In this document: piece after piece, positions 17,394 to 30,249 of the stretch
Position numbering within the stretch: position 1 is the stretch's first letter
How the letters are laid out: every line of letters begins with the position of its first letter
Source of the DNA: Usitatibacter rugosus
GTDB taxonomy: Bacteria; Pseudomonadota; Gammaproteobacteria; Burkholderiales; Usitatibacteraceae
DNA length: 64,000 nt
Assembly: GCF_013003965.1 (NCBI RefSeq)
Contig: NZ_CP053069.1
Span: forward strand, 2,759,419-2,823,418
Direction: 5' to 3'
The notes under the pieces: model-generated
Told to the model about the DNA's origin: nothing
The model's database searches: none
Seen by the model: only the letters and a program-made list of their open reading frames with translations
Made by a program: the position numbers and the translations under genes

Positions 17394-19875
17394 CCGCGCG
17401 GATCGACTGCAGCGGCGGTGAAGAGACTGCCTTGCGCGTCCCCAGCAAGCCGGCGATCGCAACCCCGATGCCGCCCACGAAGAGACCGGCTACCGGCACC
17501 AGCGCATTGAACGTGTAGGGCACGCCCAGCACCTTGTCGGAGAGCACCATGGCCAGCCCCACGGAGCCGGCCGCGGCGACAGCGCCTGAGAGCAAGCCGA
17601 TGGCGAGGAACTCCGCGAGCTGCATCGTCGTCAACTGGCGGCGGCTTGCACCCAACGTGCGCAGCACCGCGCCTTCGAAGATGCGTTCCTCCTGCGTGGA
17701 GGTGATCGCGGCGAAGAGCACCACGAGCCCCGCGGCGATGGTGAACAGGAACACGAACTCCACCGCGCGCGCGACCTGCTCGGAGACGCGCACCACCTGG
17801 TCCATGATCGCGGAGAGGTCGATCACGCTCACGTTCGGGAAGCGCTGCACGAGGCCGGTCACGACGTCTTCCTGCCCGCGGGTCAAGTGGAAGCTCGTGA
17901 TCCAGCTCGCGGGATACGACTGCATGAGCTCCGGATTGCCGATCACGAAGAAATTGGCCTTGAAGGAATCCCAGTCGACCTTGCGCAGGCTCGTGACGGG
18001 CGCCGTGAAGCGCGAGCCCGCGACCTCGTAGGTGAGCTTGTCGCCCAGCTTGATGCCGAGGGTCTTGGCGATGCCCTCCTCGACCGAGAACTGCGGCTCG
18101 CCCGACTTCGGCTTCCAGAACGACCCCGCGACGATCTTGTTGTCCGGGCGCGGCGCATCCGTATAGGACAGGTTGAACTCGCGCTCGACCAGGCGCTTGG
18201 CACGCTCTTCCTTGTAGTCCGCGCCGGAGACGGCCTTGTCGTTGACGGAGACCAGGCGGCCACGAACCATCGGATAGAGATCGGGCGTGGCGAGCTTGCG
18301 CTCCGCGAAGAAGGCCTGGATCGCGGGAAGCTGGTCGGTCTGCATGTTGATCGCGAAGCGGTTGGGCATGTCCGCGGGCATCGACTTGCGCCAGGTCTCG
18401 ATGAGATCCGAGCGCACGATCGTGAGCAGCACCATCGCCATGATGCCGAGGCCGAGCGCCATCACCTGCACCAGGCTGGCGCCCGTGCGGCGGCGCAGGT
18501 TGGCGAGCCCATAGCGCCAGGGGCCCGGCGCCGCGCCGCGAAAGCGCGATACGAGGAGGATCAACGCATAACCCGCGACCGCGGCGACCACGAGCGCGAG
18601 CGCGAAGCCGCCCACGGCGATGGCGCCCAGCTTCACGTCCCCCGCCTGCCACACGATGAGGCCCGCGAGCGCGGCCAGGCCGAGCAGGAAGGCCGCGGCC
18701 GAGAGCGGCTCCGCGGGAGCGAGATCGCGGCGGAGCACGCGCAGCGTGGAGGCGTTGCGAAGCCGCAGCAGCGGCGGGAGCGTGAAGCCCAGCAGCAGCA
18801 CGAAGCCGATCACCGCGCCTTGCAGCGCCGGCTTGGGCGACGGCAGCGGGAGCTCGACCTTGAAGAAATCCGTGAGCCAGTACGCGAGCACGGCCTGCGC
18901 TCCGTAGCCCGCGATCGTTCCCAGCACGCACCCGGCCACGCCGAGGATCGCGAACTGCCAGCCGTTCAGCAGGAAGATGTCGGCCTGGCTCGCGCCGAGG
19001 CAGCGCATCATCGCCGCCGCATCGGTCTGGCGCTGCGAGAAGCGGCGCGCAGCGAGCGCCACCGCGACGGACGCGAGGATCACCGAGAGCAGCGAGGCCA
19101 GGCCGAGGAAGCTTTGCGCGCGGTCGAGCGACGAGCGGACTTCGCTCCGCGAATCGCGCACACCCTCGATGCGCTGGCCACGCACGAGCTGCGGCGTCAT
19201 CTCCTTTCGGAAGCGCGCCACGGCATCGGGCTCGCCTTTCACCAGGAAGCGATGGGTGACTCGGCTTCCCACCTGCATGAGCCCCGTCGCATCGAGATCG
19301 GCCGCGTTCATGAGGACGCGCGGTGCGATGCCGAAGTAGTCGAGCACGCTGTCGGGCTCGCGCGAGATGATCGCGGCCACCTGCAGCTTCGCGCGGCCGA
19401 CATTGAGCGTGTCGCCCACGCCGAGCGAGAGCCGCGCCGCGAGCGGAATGCCGATCCACACGGTGCCCGCCTTGGGCCCGCCCTCGACCTCGCGCTCCGG
19501 GGCACCCACCGCATCGGCGATGCGGATGCGGCCGCGAAGCGGAAAGCCGTCCGTGGCCGCCTTGATCTCCGCGAGATTCACCGCCTCGCCCTTCGAGACC
19601 ATGCTGGGGAAGGTGCGCGTCTGGGCGGCCACGAGGTTCTCGCGCGCCGCGGCTTCGGTGAATGCGGGCGGGATCGGGCGATCGGCGATCACGACGAGAT
19701 CGCCGCCCAGCAGCTCGTTGGCCTGGCGGTCGAGCGCTCCACGCACGCGATCGGCGAAGAACCCCACCGTCGTGACGCTCGACACGGCGATGAAGAGCGC
19801 GATCAGCAGGACGCGCGACTCACCCGCGGCCCAGTTGCGGCGAAGGAGGCGAAACGCGAGGCGGAAGCGATTCAT
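17386..19875 (-). CDS. ybbP: ABC transporter permease, FtsX/YbbP family
   Basis: Large 829-residue permease with two FtsX-type modules. It has one N-terminal transmembrane helix (VLLIALFIAVSSVTTVGFF) and a large periplasmic MacB-like domain (ELLGGDLVVIADRPIPPAF...). Further helices lie near 260-500 and a second periplasmic region near 500-690. The three C-terminal helices end near GLFVGGIGVAIAGLLG. It partners with the ATPase encoded just upstream (ybbA). The YbbAP/TesA neighbourhood is conserved in Proteobacteria; its transport role remains poorly defined but is thought to involve lipids or hydrophobic compounds. A polypurine inverted repeat separates it from ybbA. Confidence 0.92.
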   Translation of the reverse strand: MNRFRLAFRLLRRNWAAGESRVLLIALFIAVSSVTTVGFFADRVRGALDRQANELLGGDLVVIADRPIPPAFTEAAARENLVAAQTRTFPSMVSKGEAVNLAEIKAATDGFPLRGRIRIADAVGAPEREVEGGPKAGTVWIGIPLAARLSLGVGDTLNVGRAKLQVAAIISREPDSVLDYFGIAPRVLMNAADLDATGLMQVGSRVTHRFLVKGEPDAVARFRKEMTPQLVRGQRIEGVRDSRSEVRSSLDRAQSFLGLASLLSVILASVAVALAARRFSQRQTDAAAMMRCLGASQADIFLLNGWQFAILGVAGCVLGTIAGYGAQAVLAYWLTDFFKVELPLPSPKPALQGAVIGFVLLLGFTLPPLLRLRNASTLRVLRRDLAPAEPLSAAAFLLGLAALAGLIVWQAGDVKLGAIAVGGFALALVVAAVAGYALILLVSRFRGAAPGPWRYGLANLRRRTGASLVQVMALGLGIMAMVLLTIVRSDLIETWRKSMPADMPNRFAINMQTDQLPAIQAFFAERKLATPDLYPMVRGRLVSVNDKAVSGADYKEERAKRLVEREFNLSYTDAPRPDNKIVAGSFWKPKSGEPQFSVEEGIAKTLGIKLGDKLTYEVAGSRFTAPVTSLRKVDWDSFKANFFVIGNPELMQSYPASWITSFHLTRGQEDVVTGLVQRFPNVSVIDLSAIMDQVVRVSEQVARAVEFVFLFTIAAGLVVLFAAITSTQEERIFEGAVLRTLGASRRQLTTMQLAEFLAIGLLSGAVAAAGSVGLAMVLSDKVLGVPYTFNALVPVAGLFVGGIGVAIAGLLGTRKAVSSPPLQSIRAVT

Positions 19876-19893
19876 CGGACGCTGATTTTTTCA

Positions 19894-20020
19894 GGGGAGG
19901 ATGGGAAGGAAAGGCGGAGGAGGGAAAGGACTGCAGGGTCCGGAGTGTCGCGGATGGTCGTGACAGGACTGAAGAATTTGATTTCCTCTCCTTCCTCCGC
20001 CCTTCCTCCCCATCCTCCCC
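19894..20020. repeat. Polypurine/polypyrimidine inverted repeat, copy 2
   Basis: Left arm 19894-19930 (GGGGAGGATGGGAAGGAAAG...) pairs with right arm 19984-20020 with 4 mismatches in 37 and a 53-base spacer. It occupies the 160-base gap between the ybbA stop and the ybbP start. This is unusual because both genes face the same way and normally form one operon. Outer flanks include a T-run (GCTGATTTTTTC), comparable to the flank of copy 4. Confidence 0.92.
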
Positions 20021-20035
20021 TTTCCATTTCGGCGC

Positions 20036-20755
20036 TCACTCCTGCACCACGCCTGACGCGATACGAATCCTCCGCGCGCAGCGCTCCGCAAGATGCTCAT
20101 CGTGCGTGACGAGCACGAGCGTCGTGCCGCGTTCGCGATTCATCTGGAAGAGCAGCTCGATCACGTGGTCGCCCGTCACCGAATCGAGGTTGCCCGTAGG
20201 CTCGTCGGCGAAGAGGAGCTTGGGCTGCGTCACGAAAGCGCGGGCCACCGCGACACGCTGTTGCTCGCCCCCGGAGAGTTGCCGCGGGTAGTGGCCCAGG
20301 CGATCGCCCAGCCCCACCTCGCCCAGCACGCCCGCGGCGCGGGCCTTCGCATCGGTGCCGCCCGCGAGCTCCAGCGGGAGCATCACGTTCTCGAGCGCCG
20401 TGAGCGCGGGCAGGAGCTGGAACGACTGGAAGACGAAGCCCACCATGCGGCCGCGAAGGCGCGCCCGGCCGTCCTCGTCCAGGGCGAAGAGGTCCTCGCC
20501 GTCGATCCACACGCGGCCGCTGGAGGGAACGTCGAGGCCGGCCAGCAATCCCAGCAGGGTGGATTTACCCGAACCGGAGGCGCCGAGGATGGCCACGGCC
20601 TCGCCGGCATGCACCTCCAGGCTCGCCTCGCGGACGATGACCAGTGTATGGTCGGGCGTCGCGACTTGTTTCGTGAGGCGCTCCGCCTTCACAATGACCG
20701 CGCGCTGCGCCAAGTGCGCGGCTTCCTGACGTTCGCTCTCGCTCTGTGCGTTCAT
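20036..20755 (-). CDS. ybbA: ABC transporter ATP-binding protein YbbA
   Basis: ATPase of the MacB/LolD-like family, 239 residues. Walker A is GASGSGKST, the signature LSGGEQQR, Walker B LLFADEPTGNLD, and the switch histidine is in VLVTHDEH. It powers the YbbP permease encoded downstream. The ATG at 20755 overlaps the tesA GTG (20746) head to head. An alternative GTG inside IVKAERLTKQV would shorten the protein by about 20 residues, remove the overlap, and match the E. coli N-terminus better. The divergent ybbA/tesA arrangement is the same as in E. coli. Confidence 0.94.
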   Translation of the reverse strand: MNAQSESERQEAAHLAQRAVIVKAERLTKQVATPDHTLVIVREASLEVHAGEAVAILGASGSGKSTLLGLLAGLDVPSSGRVWIDGEDLFALDEDGRARLRGRMVGFVFQSFQLLPALTALENVMLPLELAGGTDAKARAAGVLGEVGLGDRLGHYPRQLSGGEQQRVAVARAFVTQPKLLFADEPTGNLDSVTGDHVIELLFQMNRERGTTLVLVTHDEHLAERCARRIRIASGVVQE

Positions 20756-21378
20756 TCCTTCTCGCCCTCCTGACGGGCTTCCTCGTGTTCACCGCCGGCC
20801 CGGCCGCCGCGGCGGAGGCCAACGTGCTCGTCTTCGGGGACAGCCTCTCGGCCGCCTACGGGCTTTCCACCACCACGCAGGGCTGGCCGGCCCTGCTCGA
20901 GAAACGCCTCGAGCAACGCGCCCTGCCCTGGAAGGTGGTCAATGCGAGCGTCTCCGGCGAAACCACCGCCGGGGGCCTGCGGCGCCTGCCGGAGGACCTG
21001 AAGCGGCATCAACCTCGGGTGGTGGTGATCGCGCTCGGCGCCAACGACGGGCTGAGGGGACAACCGATCGCCGCCGCGCGCGCCAACCTGGAGCAGATGA
21101 TCCGCCTGGCACGCTCGGCGAAGGCCGATCCCGTGCTCGTCGGGCTCATGCTGCCCCCGAATTATGGCATCGATTACACGGACCAGTTCCGTGCCATGTA
21201 CGCCGATATTGCGAAGCGCATGAAGGTCCCGCTGGTTCCGTTCCTCCTCGAAGGGATCGCGGAGAACCGCGACTTCTTCCAGGCCGACCAGCTGCATCCG
21301 ACCGCGGCCGCGCAGCCTCGCATCCTCGACAACGTGTGGGCCGTGCTCGGGCCGATCCTCTCGAAGAAGCCTTCGTGA
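20746..21378 (+). CDS. tesA: Periplasmic multifunctional lysophospholipase/thioesterase (arylesterase)
   Basis: SGNH-hydrolase, 210 residues, with a cleavable signal peptide (VRSFLLALLTGFLVFTAGPAAAAE). Block I is GDSLSAAYG with the nucleophilic serine, block II is NASVSGETTAGG, block III GANDG, and the Asp/His pair sits in QADQLHPTAAAQ. It hydrolyses acyl-thioesters and lysophospholipids in the periplasm. The GTG start at 20746 is the only reasonable codon that preserves the whole signal peptide, and it places the gene start inside the ybbA reading frame. The stop overlaps the mnmH GTG (GTGA), implying co-translation. Confidence 0.93.
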   Translation: MRSFLLALLTGFLVFTAGPAAAAEANVLVFGDSLSAAYGLSTTTQGWPALLEKRLEQRALPWKVVNASVSGETTAGGLRRLPEDLKRHQPRVVVIALGANDGLRGQPIAAARANLEQMIRLARSAKADPVLVGLMLPPNYGIDYTDQFRAMYADIAKRMKVPLVPFLLEGIAENRDFFQADQLHPTAAAQPRILDNVWAVLGPILSKKPS

Positions 21379-22463
21379 CCGAGCTGCCTTTCGTCCGCGA
21401 GCGCCCGCCCGGGACGATCGAAACGCCGCTGTCCCTCGACCGCCTGGGAGAGTTCGACGCCCTCATCGACGCGCGCAGCCCCTCGGAGTACGCCGAGGAC
21501 CACCTGCCCGGCGCGATCAACTGCCCCACGCTGGACGACGCCGAGCGCGTGCTCGTGGGCACCGCGTACAAGCAGCAAGGCGCCTTCGAGGCCAAGCGCA
21601 TCGGAGCCCCGCTGGTCGCGCGCAACATCGCCCGCCACGTGGAGGGGTTATTCGCCGACAAACCCCGCGAATGGAAGCCGCTCGTCTACTGCTGGCGGGG
21701 CGGCGCCCGATCGGGCTCGCTCGCCCATGTGATGCGCCAGGTCGGGTGGGACGTGATGCGCCTGGAAGGCGGCTACAAGGCGTTTCGCCGGCAGGTCGTC
21801 TCCGAGCTGGACGTGCTGCCCGCGCGCTTTCGCTTCGAGGTGGTCTGCGGCGCGACCGGCTCGGGCAAGAGCCGGCTGCTGGAGGCGCTCGCCCAGACGC
21901 CCGCCCAAGTGCTCGACCTCGAGCTCCTGGCCGCCCACCGCGGCTCGTTGCTGGGCGACCTGCCCGACGAGCCCCAGCCCACGCAGAAGGCCTTCGAGAC
22001 GGCGATCTGGAGCGCCCTCTCCCGCTTCGATGCCACGCGCCCGGTCTTCGTCGAGGCCGAGAGCAAGAAGGTCGGCAACCTGCGCGTGCCCGACGTGCTG
22101 ATGGACCGCATGCGCCAGGGCGACTGCTTCCGAGTGGAGACCGGTCGCGAGGGCCGAATCGCGCTGCTCCTGGAGGACTACGCCCACCTCATCGCGCGCC
22201 CGGCCCTGCTCGTGGAGAAGATCGACTGCCTGAAGCCCCTGCACGGCGTCGAGCGGATCGAGGGCTGGAAGGCGCGGATCGCCGCGGGGGACTGGAGGAC
22301 GCTTGTCACCGACCTGCTGGACGAGCACTACGACCCGGCGTACCGCAAGTCCATGTACCGCAACTACGTGGGAGCCGCGCAGGCCACGCCTGTAACCGTG
22401 GAAGACATCTCCCGCGACGGTTTCCTGCGGATCGCAGAGGGGATTTCGGCTAAACTCGCTTGA
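21375..22463 (+). CDS. mnmH: tRNA 2-selenouridine synthase
   Basis: Replaces sulfur by selenium at the wobble position of tRNAs through a geranylated intermediate. The N-terminal rhodanese domain has its catalytic cysteine in VYCWRGGARSGS. The C-terminal P-loop domain begins with Walker A GATGSGKSRLLEAL. Length 362 residues matches SelU/YbbB. The GTG start overlaps the tesA stop. The selenophosphate synthetase gene (selD), often adjacent, is not in this window, so selenium supply must be encoded elsewhere. Confidence 0.94.
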   Translation: MTELPFVRERPPGTIETPLSLDRLGEFDALIDARSPSEYAEDHLPGAINCPTLDDAERVLVGTAYKQQGAFEAKRIGAPLVARNIARHVEGLFADKPREWKPLVYCWRGGARSGSLAHVMRQVGWDVMRLEGGYKAFRRQVVSELDVLPARFRFEVVCGATGSGKSRLLEALAQTPAQVLDLELLAAHRGSLLGDLPDEPQPTQKAFETAIWSALSRFDATRPVFVEAESKKVGNLRVPDVLMDRMRQGDCFRVETGREGRIALLLEDYAHLIARPALLVEKIDCLKPLHGVERIEGWKARIAAGDWRTLVTDLLDEHYDPAYRKSMYRNYVGAAQATPVTVEDISRDGFLRIAEGISAKLA

Positions 22464-22496
22464 AACAATGACCCCGCGCACCTCCTCGTCGCGATA

Positions 22497-23786
22497 GTGT
22501 CCGACCGCCCTCACAAGATCGGCAAGTACAGCATCCTCTCGGAGCTCGGGCAGGGTGCGTCGGCCGTCGTGTACCTCGCCGAGGACCCGTTCAACGACCG
22601 CAAGGTCGCGGTCAAGCTCGCGAAGAGCGATGCGGACATGGGCGAGGAAGAGGCGAACCGCTTCGAGAAGCTGTTCCTGAACGAAGCCTCGCTCGCCGGC
22701 AAGCTGAACCACCCCAACATCGTCGGCGTGTTCGACGCGGTCGTCGAAGGCGACCAGCGCTACATCGTGATGGAGTACGTCACGGGGGGCTCGCTCAAGA
22801 AGTACTGCACGGAAACCAACCTGCTCCCGGTGCGCCAGGCCGTGCTGGTGATCTTCAAGATGTGCCGCGCGCTCGACTACGCCTTCCAGAACGGCGTGAT
22901 CCACCGCGACATCAAGCCCGCCAACATCCTGTTGAGCGACCGCGACGACATCAAGATCAGCGACTTCGGCACCGCCAAGATCTCGCATGCCACGCACACG
23001 CAGATCGACGGCTTCCTCGGCTCGCCGGCGTACATGTCGCCCGAGCAGATCAACGAGGAAGGCCCCAGCGTCCAGTCCGACATCTACTCGCTGGGTGTCG
23101 TGATGTACGAGCTGCTCACCGGCAAGCTCCCGTTCCGCGCCGAGAACTCGGTCGCGATGATCAACAAGATCCTGAACGAGGACCCGGTGCCGATCATGCA
23201 ACTGCGGCCGGACCTCCCCGACAAGCTGGTCGAGATCGTGCAGAAGGCCATGCACAAGGACCCGAAGGTGAGGTACGCCTCGTGGTTCGAGATGGCCACG
23301 GACCTTGCCAACACCTTCCCGCAGCTCGAGCGCTACTCGCACGAGATCAGCTCGACGGAGAAATTCAACAAGCTGCGCTCGCTGCCCTTCTTCCGCGAGT
23401 TCCGGGATGCGGAGCTCTGGGAGGTCCTGCGAGGCGCGGTGTGGGAAAGCCACGGGCGCGACGAGAACCTGCTGGTCGAAGGCGAGATCGGCCAGGCGTT
23501 CTTCATCGTGGTCGGCGGCCAGGTGAAAGTGGTCAAGGACGGCAAGCTCCTGAACGTCCTCAAGGAAGGCGACTGCTTCGGCGAGATGGCCTACCTCTCG
23601 GGCGATCGCGCCCGGCGCTCGGCCTCGATCATCTCCGTCTCCGAAGTGCACCTGCTGAAGATCCAGGCCACCCAGTTGGAGTCGCTCTCGGATGGCTGCC
23701 AGCTGCGCTTCAACCGCGAGTTCCTGCGCACGCTGATCGAACGCCTCACGTGGACCTCCTCGGTCCTCGCGCAATTCCGCCGCTAG
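22497..23786 (+). CDS. Serine/threonine protein kinase fused to a cyclic-nucleotide-binding domain
   Basis: 429-residue cytoplasmic protein. Residues about 11-285 form a Hanks-type kinase: glycine loop GQGASAVVYLAED, Lys40 in VAVKLAK, catalytic HRDIKPANILL (Asp138), DFG at 156-158 and SPEQ in place of APE. Residues about 295-429 are a cNMP-binding fold with the phosphate-binding cassette FGEMAYLSGDRARRSAS. No transmembrane or PASTA segment is seen. The domain order (kinase then cNMP) implies cyclic nucleotide control of phosphorylation; the ligand is unknown. GTG start at 22497, 33 bases after mnmH. A small exported protein follows 2 bases downstream. Confidence 0.92.
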   Translation: MSDRPHKIGKYSILSELGQGASAVVYLAEDPFNDRKVAVKLAKSDADMGEEEANRFEKLFLNEASLAGKLNHPNIVGVFDAVVEGDQRYIVMEYVTGGSLKKYCTETNLLPVRQAVLVIFKMCRALDYAFQNGVIHRDIKPANILLSDRDDIKISDFGTAKISHATHTQIDGFLGSPAYMSPEQINEEGPSVQSDIYSLGVVMYELLTGKLPFRAENSVAMINKILNEDPVPIMQLRPDLPDKLVEIVQKAMHKDPKVRYASWFEMATDLANTFPQLERYSHEISSTEKFNKLRSLPFFREFRDAELWEVLRGAVWESHGRDENLLVEGEIGQAFFIVVGGQVKVVKDGKLLNVLKEGDCFGEMAYLSGDRARRSASIISVSEVHLLKIQATQLESLSDGCQLRFNREFLRTLIERLTWTSSVLAQFRR

Positions 23787-23788
23787 CC

Positions 23789-24325
23789 GTGCTGCGCGTC
23801 GCCGCGGCTGCGCTCCTCCTCCTTGCCAGTCCCGCGGCCCATTCGGGCGAAGGCTGCAAGGCATTGGACGGCACCTACCGAAACGAATCCGAGGGCTCCA
23901 CGAAACGGAAGGAGTTCCTGGATGAGTTCGTGCGCATGCGCGACGGCGGGCGCGATCCAAAGCTCTTCCGTCGGGACGGCACCGGCAAGAGCGCGGTCAT
24001 CAAGCATTTCGCAGCGACGGCCACCCTCGCCAATGACGGCAAGGTGCTCCAGATTTCGTACCACGACGCCGGGGGCATGTTCCTCGCGCGCCATCCCGCC
24101 GACTATCCCTACGAGTGGCAATGCAAGGGATCCCGTTTCGAATGGGAGCACACGGGCCTTTCGGGCTTGGGCGACAACGTGAGTGAAATGCACACGCTCG
24201 TCACTCTCACGCGCCTCGATTCCGGTGACCTGCAGATGGTCGAGGAGCGCACGGACTCCCGAAAGAAGGGCGCCCCGTCTCGCACCGAGATCCTCTTCCG
24301 CGGCGTGCCGACACCGGCAAAGTAG
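23789..24325 (+). CDS. Hypothetical exported protein
   Basis: I do not recognise a family. The 178-residue product begins VLRVAAAALLLLASPAAHSGEGC, a good Sec signal peptide with cleavage near residue 19. The mature part starts with CKALDGTYRNESEGS and ends with a strand-rich lipocalin-like pattern (ATLANDGKVLQISYHD, TLVTLTRLDSGDLQMVEERTD). This could be a small beta-barrel or META-like fold, but that is inference. The GTG start is 2 bases after the kinase stop, so it is probably translated from the kinase mRNA. It ends 4 bases before the convergent ispF stop. Confidence 0.8.
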   Translation: MLRVAAAALLLLASPAAHSGEGCKALDGTYRNESEGSTKRKEFLDEFVRMRDGGRDPKLFRRDGTGKSAVIKHFAATATLANDGKVLQISYHDAGGMFLARHPADYPYEWQCKGSRFEWEHTGLSGLGDNVSEMHTLVTLTRLDSGDLQMVEERTDSRKKGAPSRTEILFRGVPTPAK

Positions 24326-24329
24326 GAGA

Positions 24330-24797
24330 CTACGCGAGCAGGCAGATCGCCTGCGCCGCGATGCCCTCGCCGCGGCCGGTAAACCCGAGCTTCTCCGTGG
24401 TCGTGGCCTTCACGTTGACCTGGTCCGGCTGCAGGTTGAGGTCCGCGGCGATGTTCAGGCACATCTGGCCGATGTGCGGCGCCATGCGCGGCGCCTCGGC
24501 GATGATCGTCGCGTCCACGTTCTCGACGCGGTAACCCCTCGAGGAAACGAGCGAAGCGACCGCGCGCAACAGTTCGCGCGAATCCGCGCCCTTGTAGCGT
24601 GGATCGGAATCGGGGAAGTGCTTGCCGATGTCGCCCAGCGACGCAGCGCCAAGGAGCGCATCGCAGAGGGCGTGCAGCAGCACGTCCGCATCGCTGTGGC
24701 CGAGCAGGCCCTTGTCGTGGGGAATCTCCACGCCGCCGATGATGAGCTTGCGGCCCGCGACCAGCGGGTGGACGTCGAAGCCCTGTCCGATGCGCAT
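24330..24797 (-). CDS. ispF: 2-C-methyl-D-erythritol 2,4-cyclodiphosphate synthase
   Basis: MEP-pathway enzyme that cyclises CDP-ME-2-phosphate. The 155-residue protein has the zinc ligands in GFDVHPL and [16 protein letters not shown], and the conserved [16 protein letters not shown]. The C-terminal [18 protein letters not shown] binds the cytidine nucleotide. The ATG overlaps the ispD stop by one base (TAATG), so the two are translated together, as in most Proteobacteria. Confidence 0.97.
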   Translation of the reverse strand: MRIGQGFDVHPLVAGRKLIIGGVEIPHDKGLLGHSDADVLLHALCDALLGAASLGDIGKHFPDSDPRYKGADSRELLRAVASLVSSRGYRVENVDATIIAEAPRMAPHIGQMCLNIAADLNLQPDQVNVKATTTEKLGFTGRGEGIAAQAICLLA

Positions 24798-25498
24798 TAC
24801 GCCTCCACCATCTGCCTGCGCAGCAGGATCATCTCGGCCAGCTCGAGATCCTCCGCGAACGTGACCTTGAGGTTGGTGTTGTCGCCCTGGACCAGCTTCG
24901 GGGCGTTGCCGAGCATCTGCTCCACGGCGCTGGATTCGTCTGTCGACTCGGGACGCTGCGCGAGGCTGCGGCGCAGCAGCCCGCAACGGAACATCTGCGG
25001 TGTTTGCGCCCGCCAGAGGCCGTCGCGCGGGATGGTCTCCGCCACGCGCAGCGTTTCCTCGGCGCGCTTCAGCGTATCCGCGAGCGGCATGGCGAGGAGG
25101 CCGCCGACGGGATCGTTCTCCACCTCGTCGAGGAACTGCTCCAGCAGCGACTTCGTGATGCAGGGACGCGCCGCGTCGTGGACCAACACCCAGTCGTCCT
25201 TGGCGATGCGCGCATCGAGGTGGGCGAGCGCGTTGGTCACGCTTTCCGCGCGGTTCTTGCCGCCGGAAAAGACAGCCTCGATCTTCTCGGGGAACTCGCT
25301 CCAGTCATATTCGCCCCAGTGGCGGTCGAGCGGGGCCAGGATCGCGATGACCGCGTGGATGCGCGACACCGACGCCAGCGTCTCCAGCGCATGGAACATC
25401 ATGGGCTTTCCGGCAAGCGGGATGTATTGCTTGGGTACGGCATCCCCGATGCGCGTGCCCTGCCCCGCGGCGGGCACGAGTGCGAATATTTTCGGCAT
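24797..25498 (-). CDS. ispD: 2-C-methyl-D-erythritol 4-phosphate cytidylyltransferase
   Basis: MEP-pathway nucleotidyltransferase joining MEP and CTP. It starts [28 protein letters not shown], the glycine-rich CTP loop with its conserved lysine. [11 protein letters not shown] and a downstream [12 protein letters not shown] are further family motifs. The 233-residue length is normal. First gene of an ispD-ispF pair, divergent from the lytic transglycosylase gene with only 38 bases between the starts. Confidence 0.97.
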   Translation of the reverse strand: MPKIFALVPAAGQGTRIGDAVPKQYIPLAGKPMMFHALETLASVSRIHAVIAILAPLDRHWGEYDWSEFPEKIEAVFSGGKNRAESVTNALAHLDARIAKDDWVLVHDAARPCITKSLLEQFLDEVENDPVGGLLAMPLADTLKRAEETLRVAETIPRDGLWRAQTPQMFRCGLLRRSLAQRPESTDESSAVEQMLGNAPKLVQGDNTNLKVTFAEDLELAEMILLRRQMVEA

Positions 25499-26909
25499 GG
25501 CATTCCGTGTCAGGCCGCCATTGTAAACTGGGGTCCATGCTGGCGCGGCGACTCCTCACGATCCTCGCGTGCCTTGCCGCCGGCTGCGACACGCCGCCGA
25601 AACCCATTGGCACTGTCGAGCAGGCAGGCGAGCTGGTCGTTCTCACGGTGAACGGCCCGTCGACGTATTCCGAGGACGCCGAGGGCCATCCTTCCGGGTT
25701 CGAGCACGACCTCGCGCTGCTCTTCGCGAAGGAGCTCGGCGTGAAGGCGCGCTTCGTGCTTGCCGACGACGCCTCGCGCATCGAGCCCGCCATCCGCAAG
25801 GACCGCGCCCACCTCGCGGCGGCGGGGCTCGTGAAGCAGCTCGATCTTCCCGGCGGCATCGCGTGGGGGCCTTCCTACTTCACCGCGCAGCACCAGATCA
25901 TCTACCGATCGTCCGAGCCGAAGCCCAAGGCCCTCGAGGACATCGCGGGCAAGCGCGTCGGCGTGGTCGAGGAGTCGTATGCGGACTCCCTGCTGACGGA
26001 GCCGCCCAAGCTCTCGGCGCCGATCGAGCACCTACCGCCGGGCACTCCGATGGTCGACCTGCTGCAGAAGGTCGCCGACGGCAAGCTCGACTACGCGCTG
26101 GTCGAGTCCACGCGCTTCACGCTGCTGCGCAAACACTTCCCGCAGCTCGAGGCCGCGTTCAACGTGGGCAAGCCCGTGGACCACGCGTGGATGATCGCGG
26201 CCGTCGACAAGGCCCGCCTCATGGCCGCGGCCAAGCCCTTCTTCGAGCGCATCTCGAAGGATGGGACGCTGAAGCGCCTCATCGACCGCCACTACGGGCA
26301 CGCGACGCGCATCACCACGATCGACTCCTCGACGCTGCTGGAGCGCATCGGCACCATGCTGCCGGCGCTCCGCTCGCAGTTCATCGAGGCCGAGCAACTC
26401 TCCGGCGTGGATTGGCGGCTGCTCGCCGCGATCGGCTACCAGGAATCGCATTGGGATCCAAAGGCCACGTCGCCCACCGGCGTGCGCGGGCTCATGATGC
26501 TCACCGAGGACACGGCGCAGCGCCTGCAGGTGAAGGACCGGCTGGATGCCCGCGAGAGCATCCTGGGCGGAGCGCGCTACCTCGTGCTGATGCGCGATGC
26601 GCTTCCCGCACGCATCACGGAGCCCGACAGGACGTATCTCGCACTCGCGGCGTACAACGTGGGCATCGGCCACCTGGAAGACGCGCGCATCCTCGCGCAA
26701 CGCTCGGGCCTCGACCCGGACCAGTGGCAGAACGTGCGCCTGCAGCTCACGAAGCTCGCCGACCCGGCCGTGTTCCCGACGTTGAAGCACGGCTACGCGA
26801 GGGGCTACGAGACGCGGGAGTTCGTGGACAACATCCGCAACTACATGGACATCCTCGACCGACTGGCCCCGCGCGATTCGCCGCTGGTGCCGCGCATGCC
26901 CGACGTCGC

Positions 26910-30240
<3,331 letters not shown>

Positions 30241-30249
30241 GCCGATATT

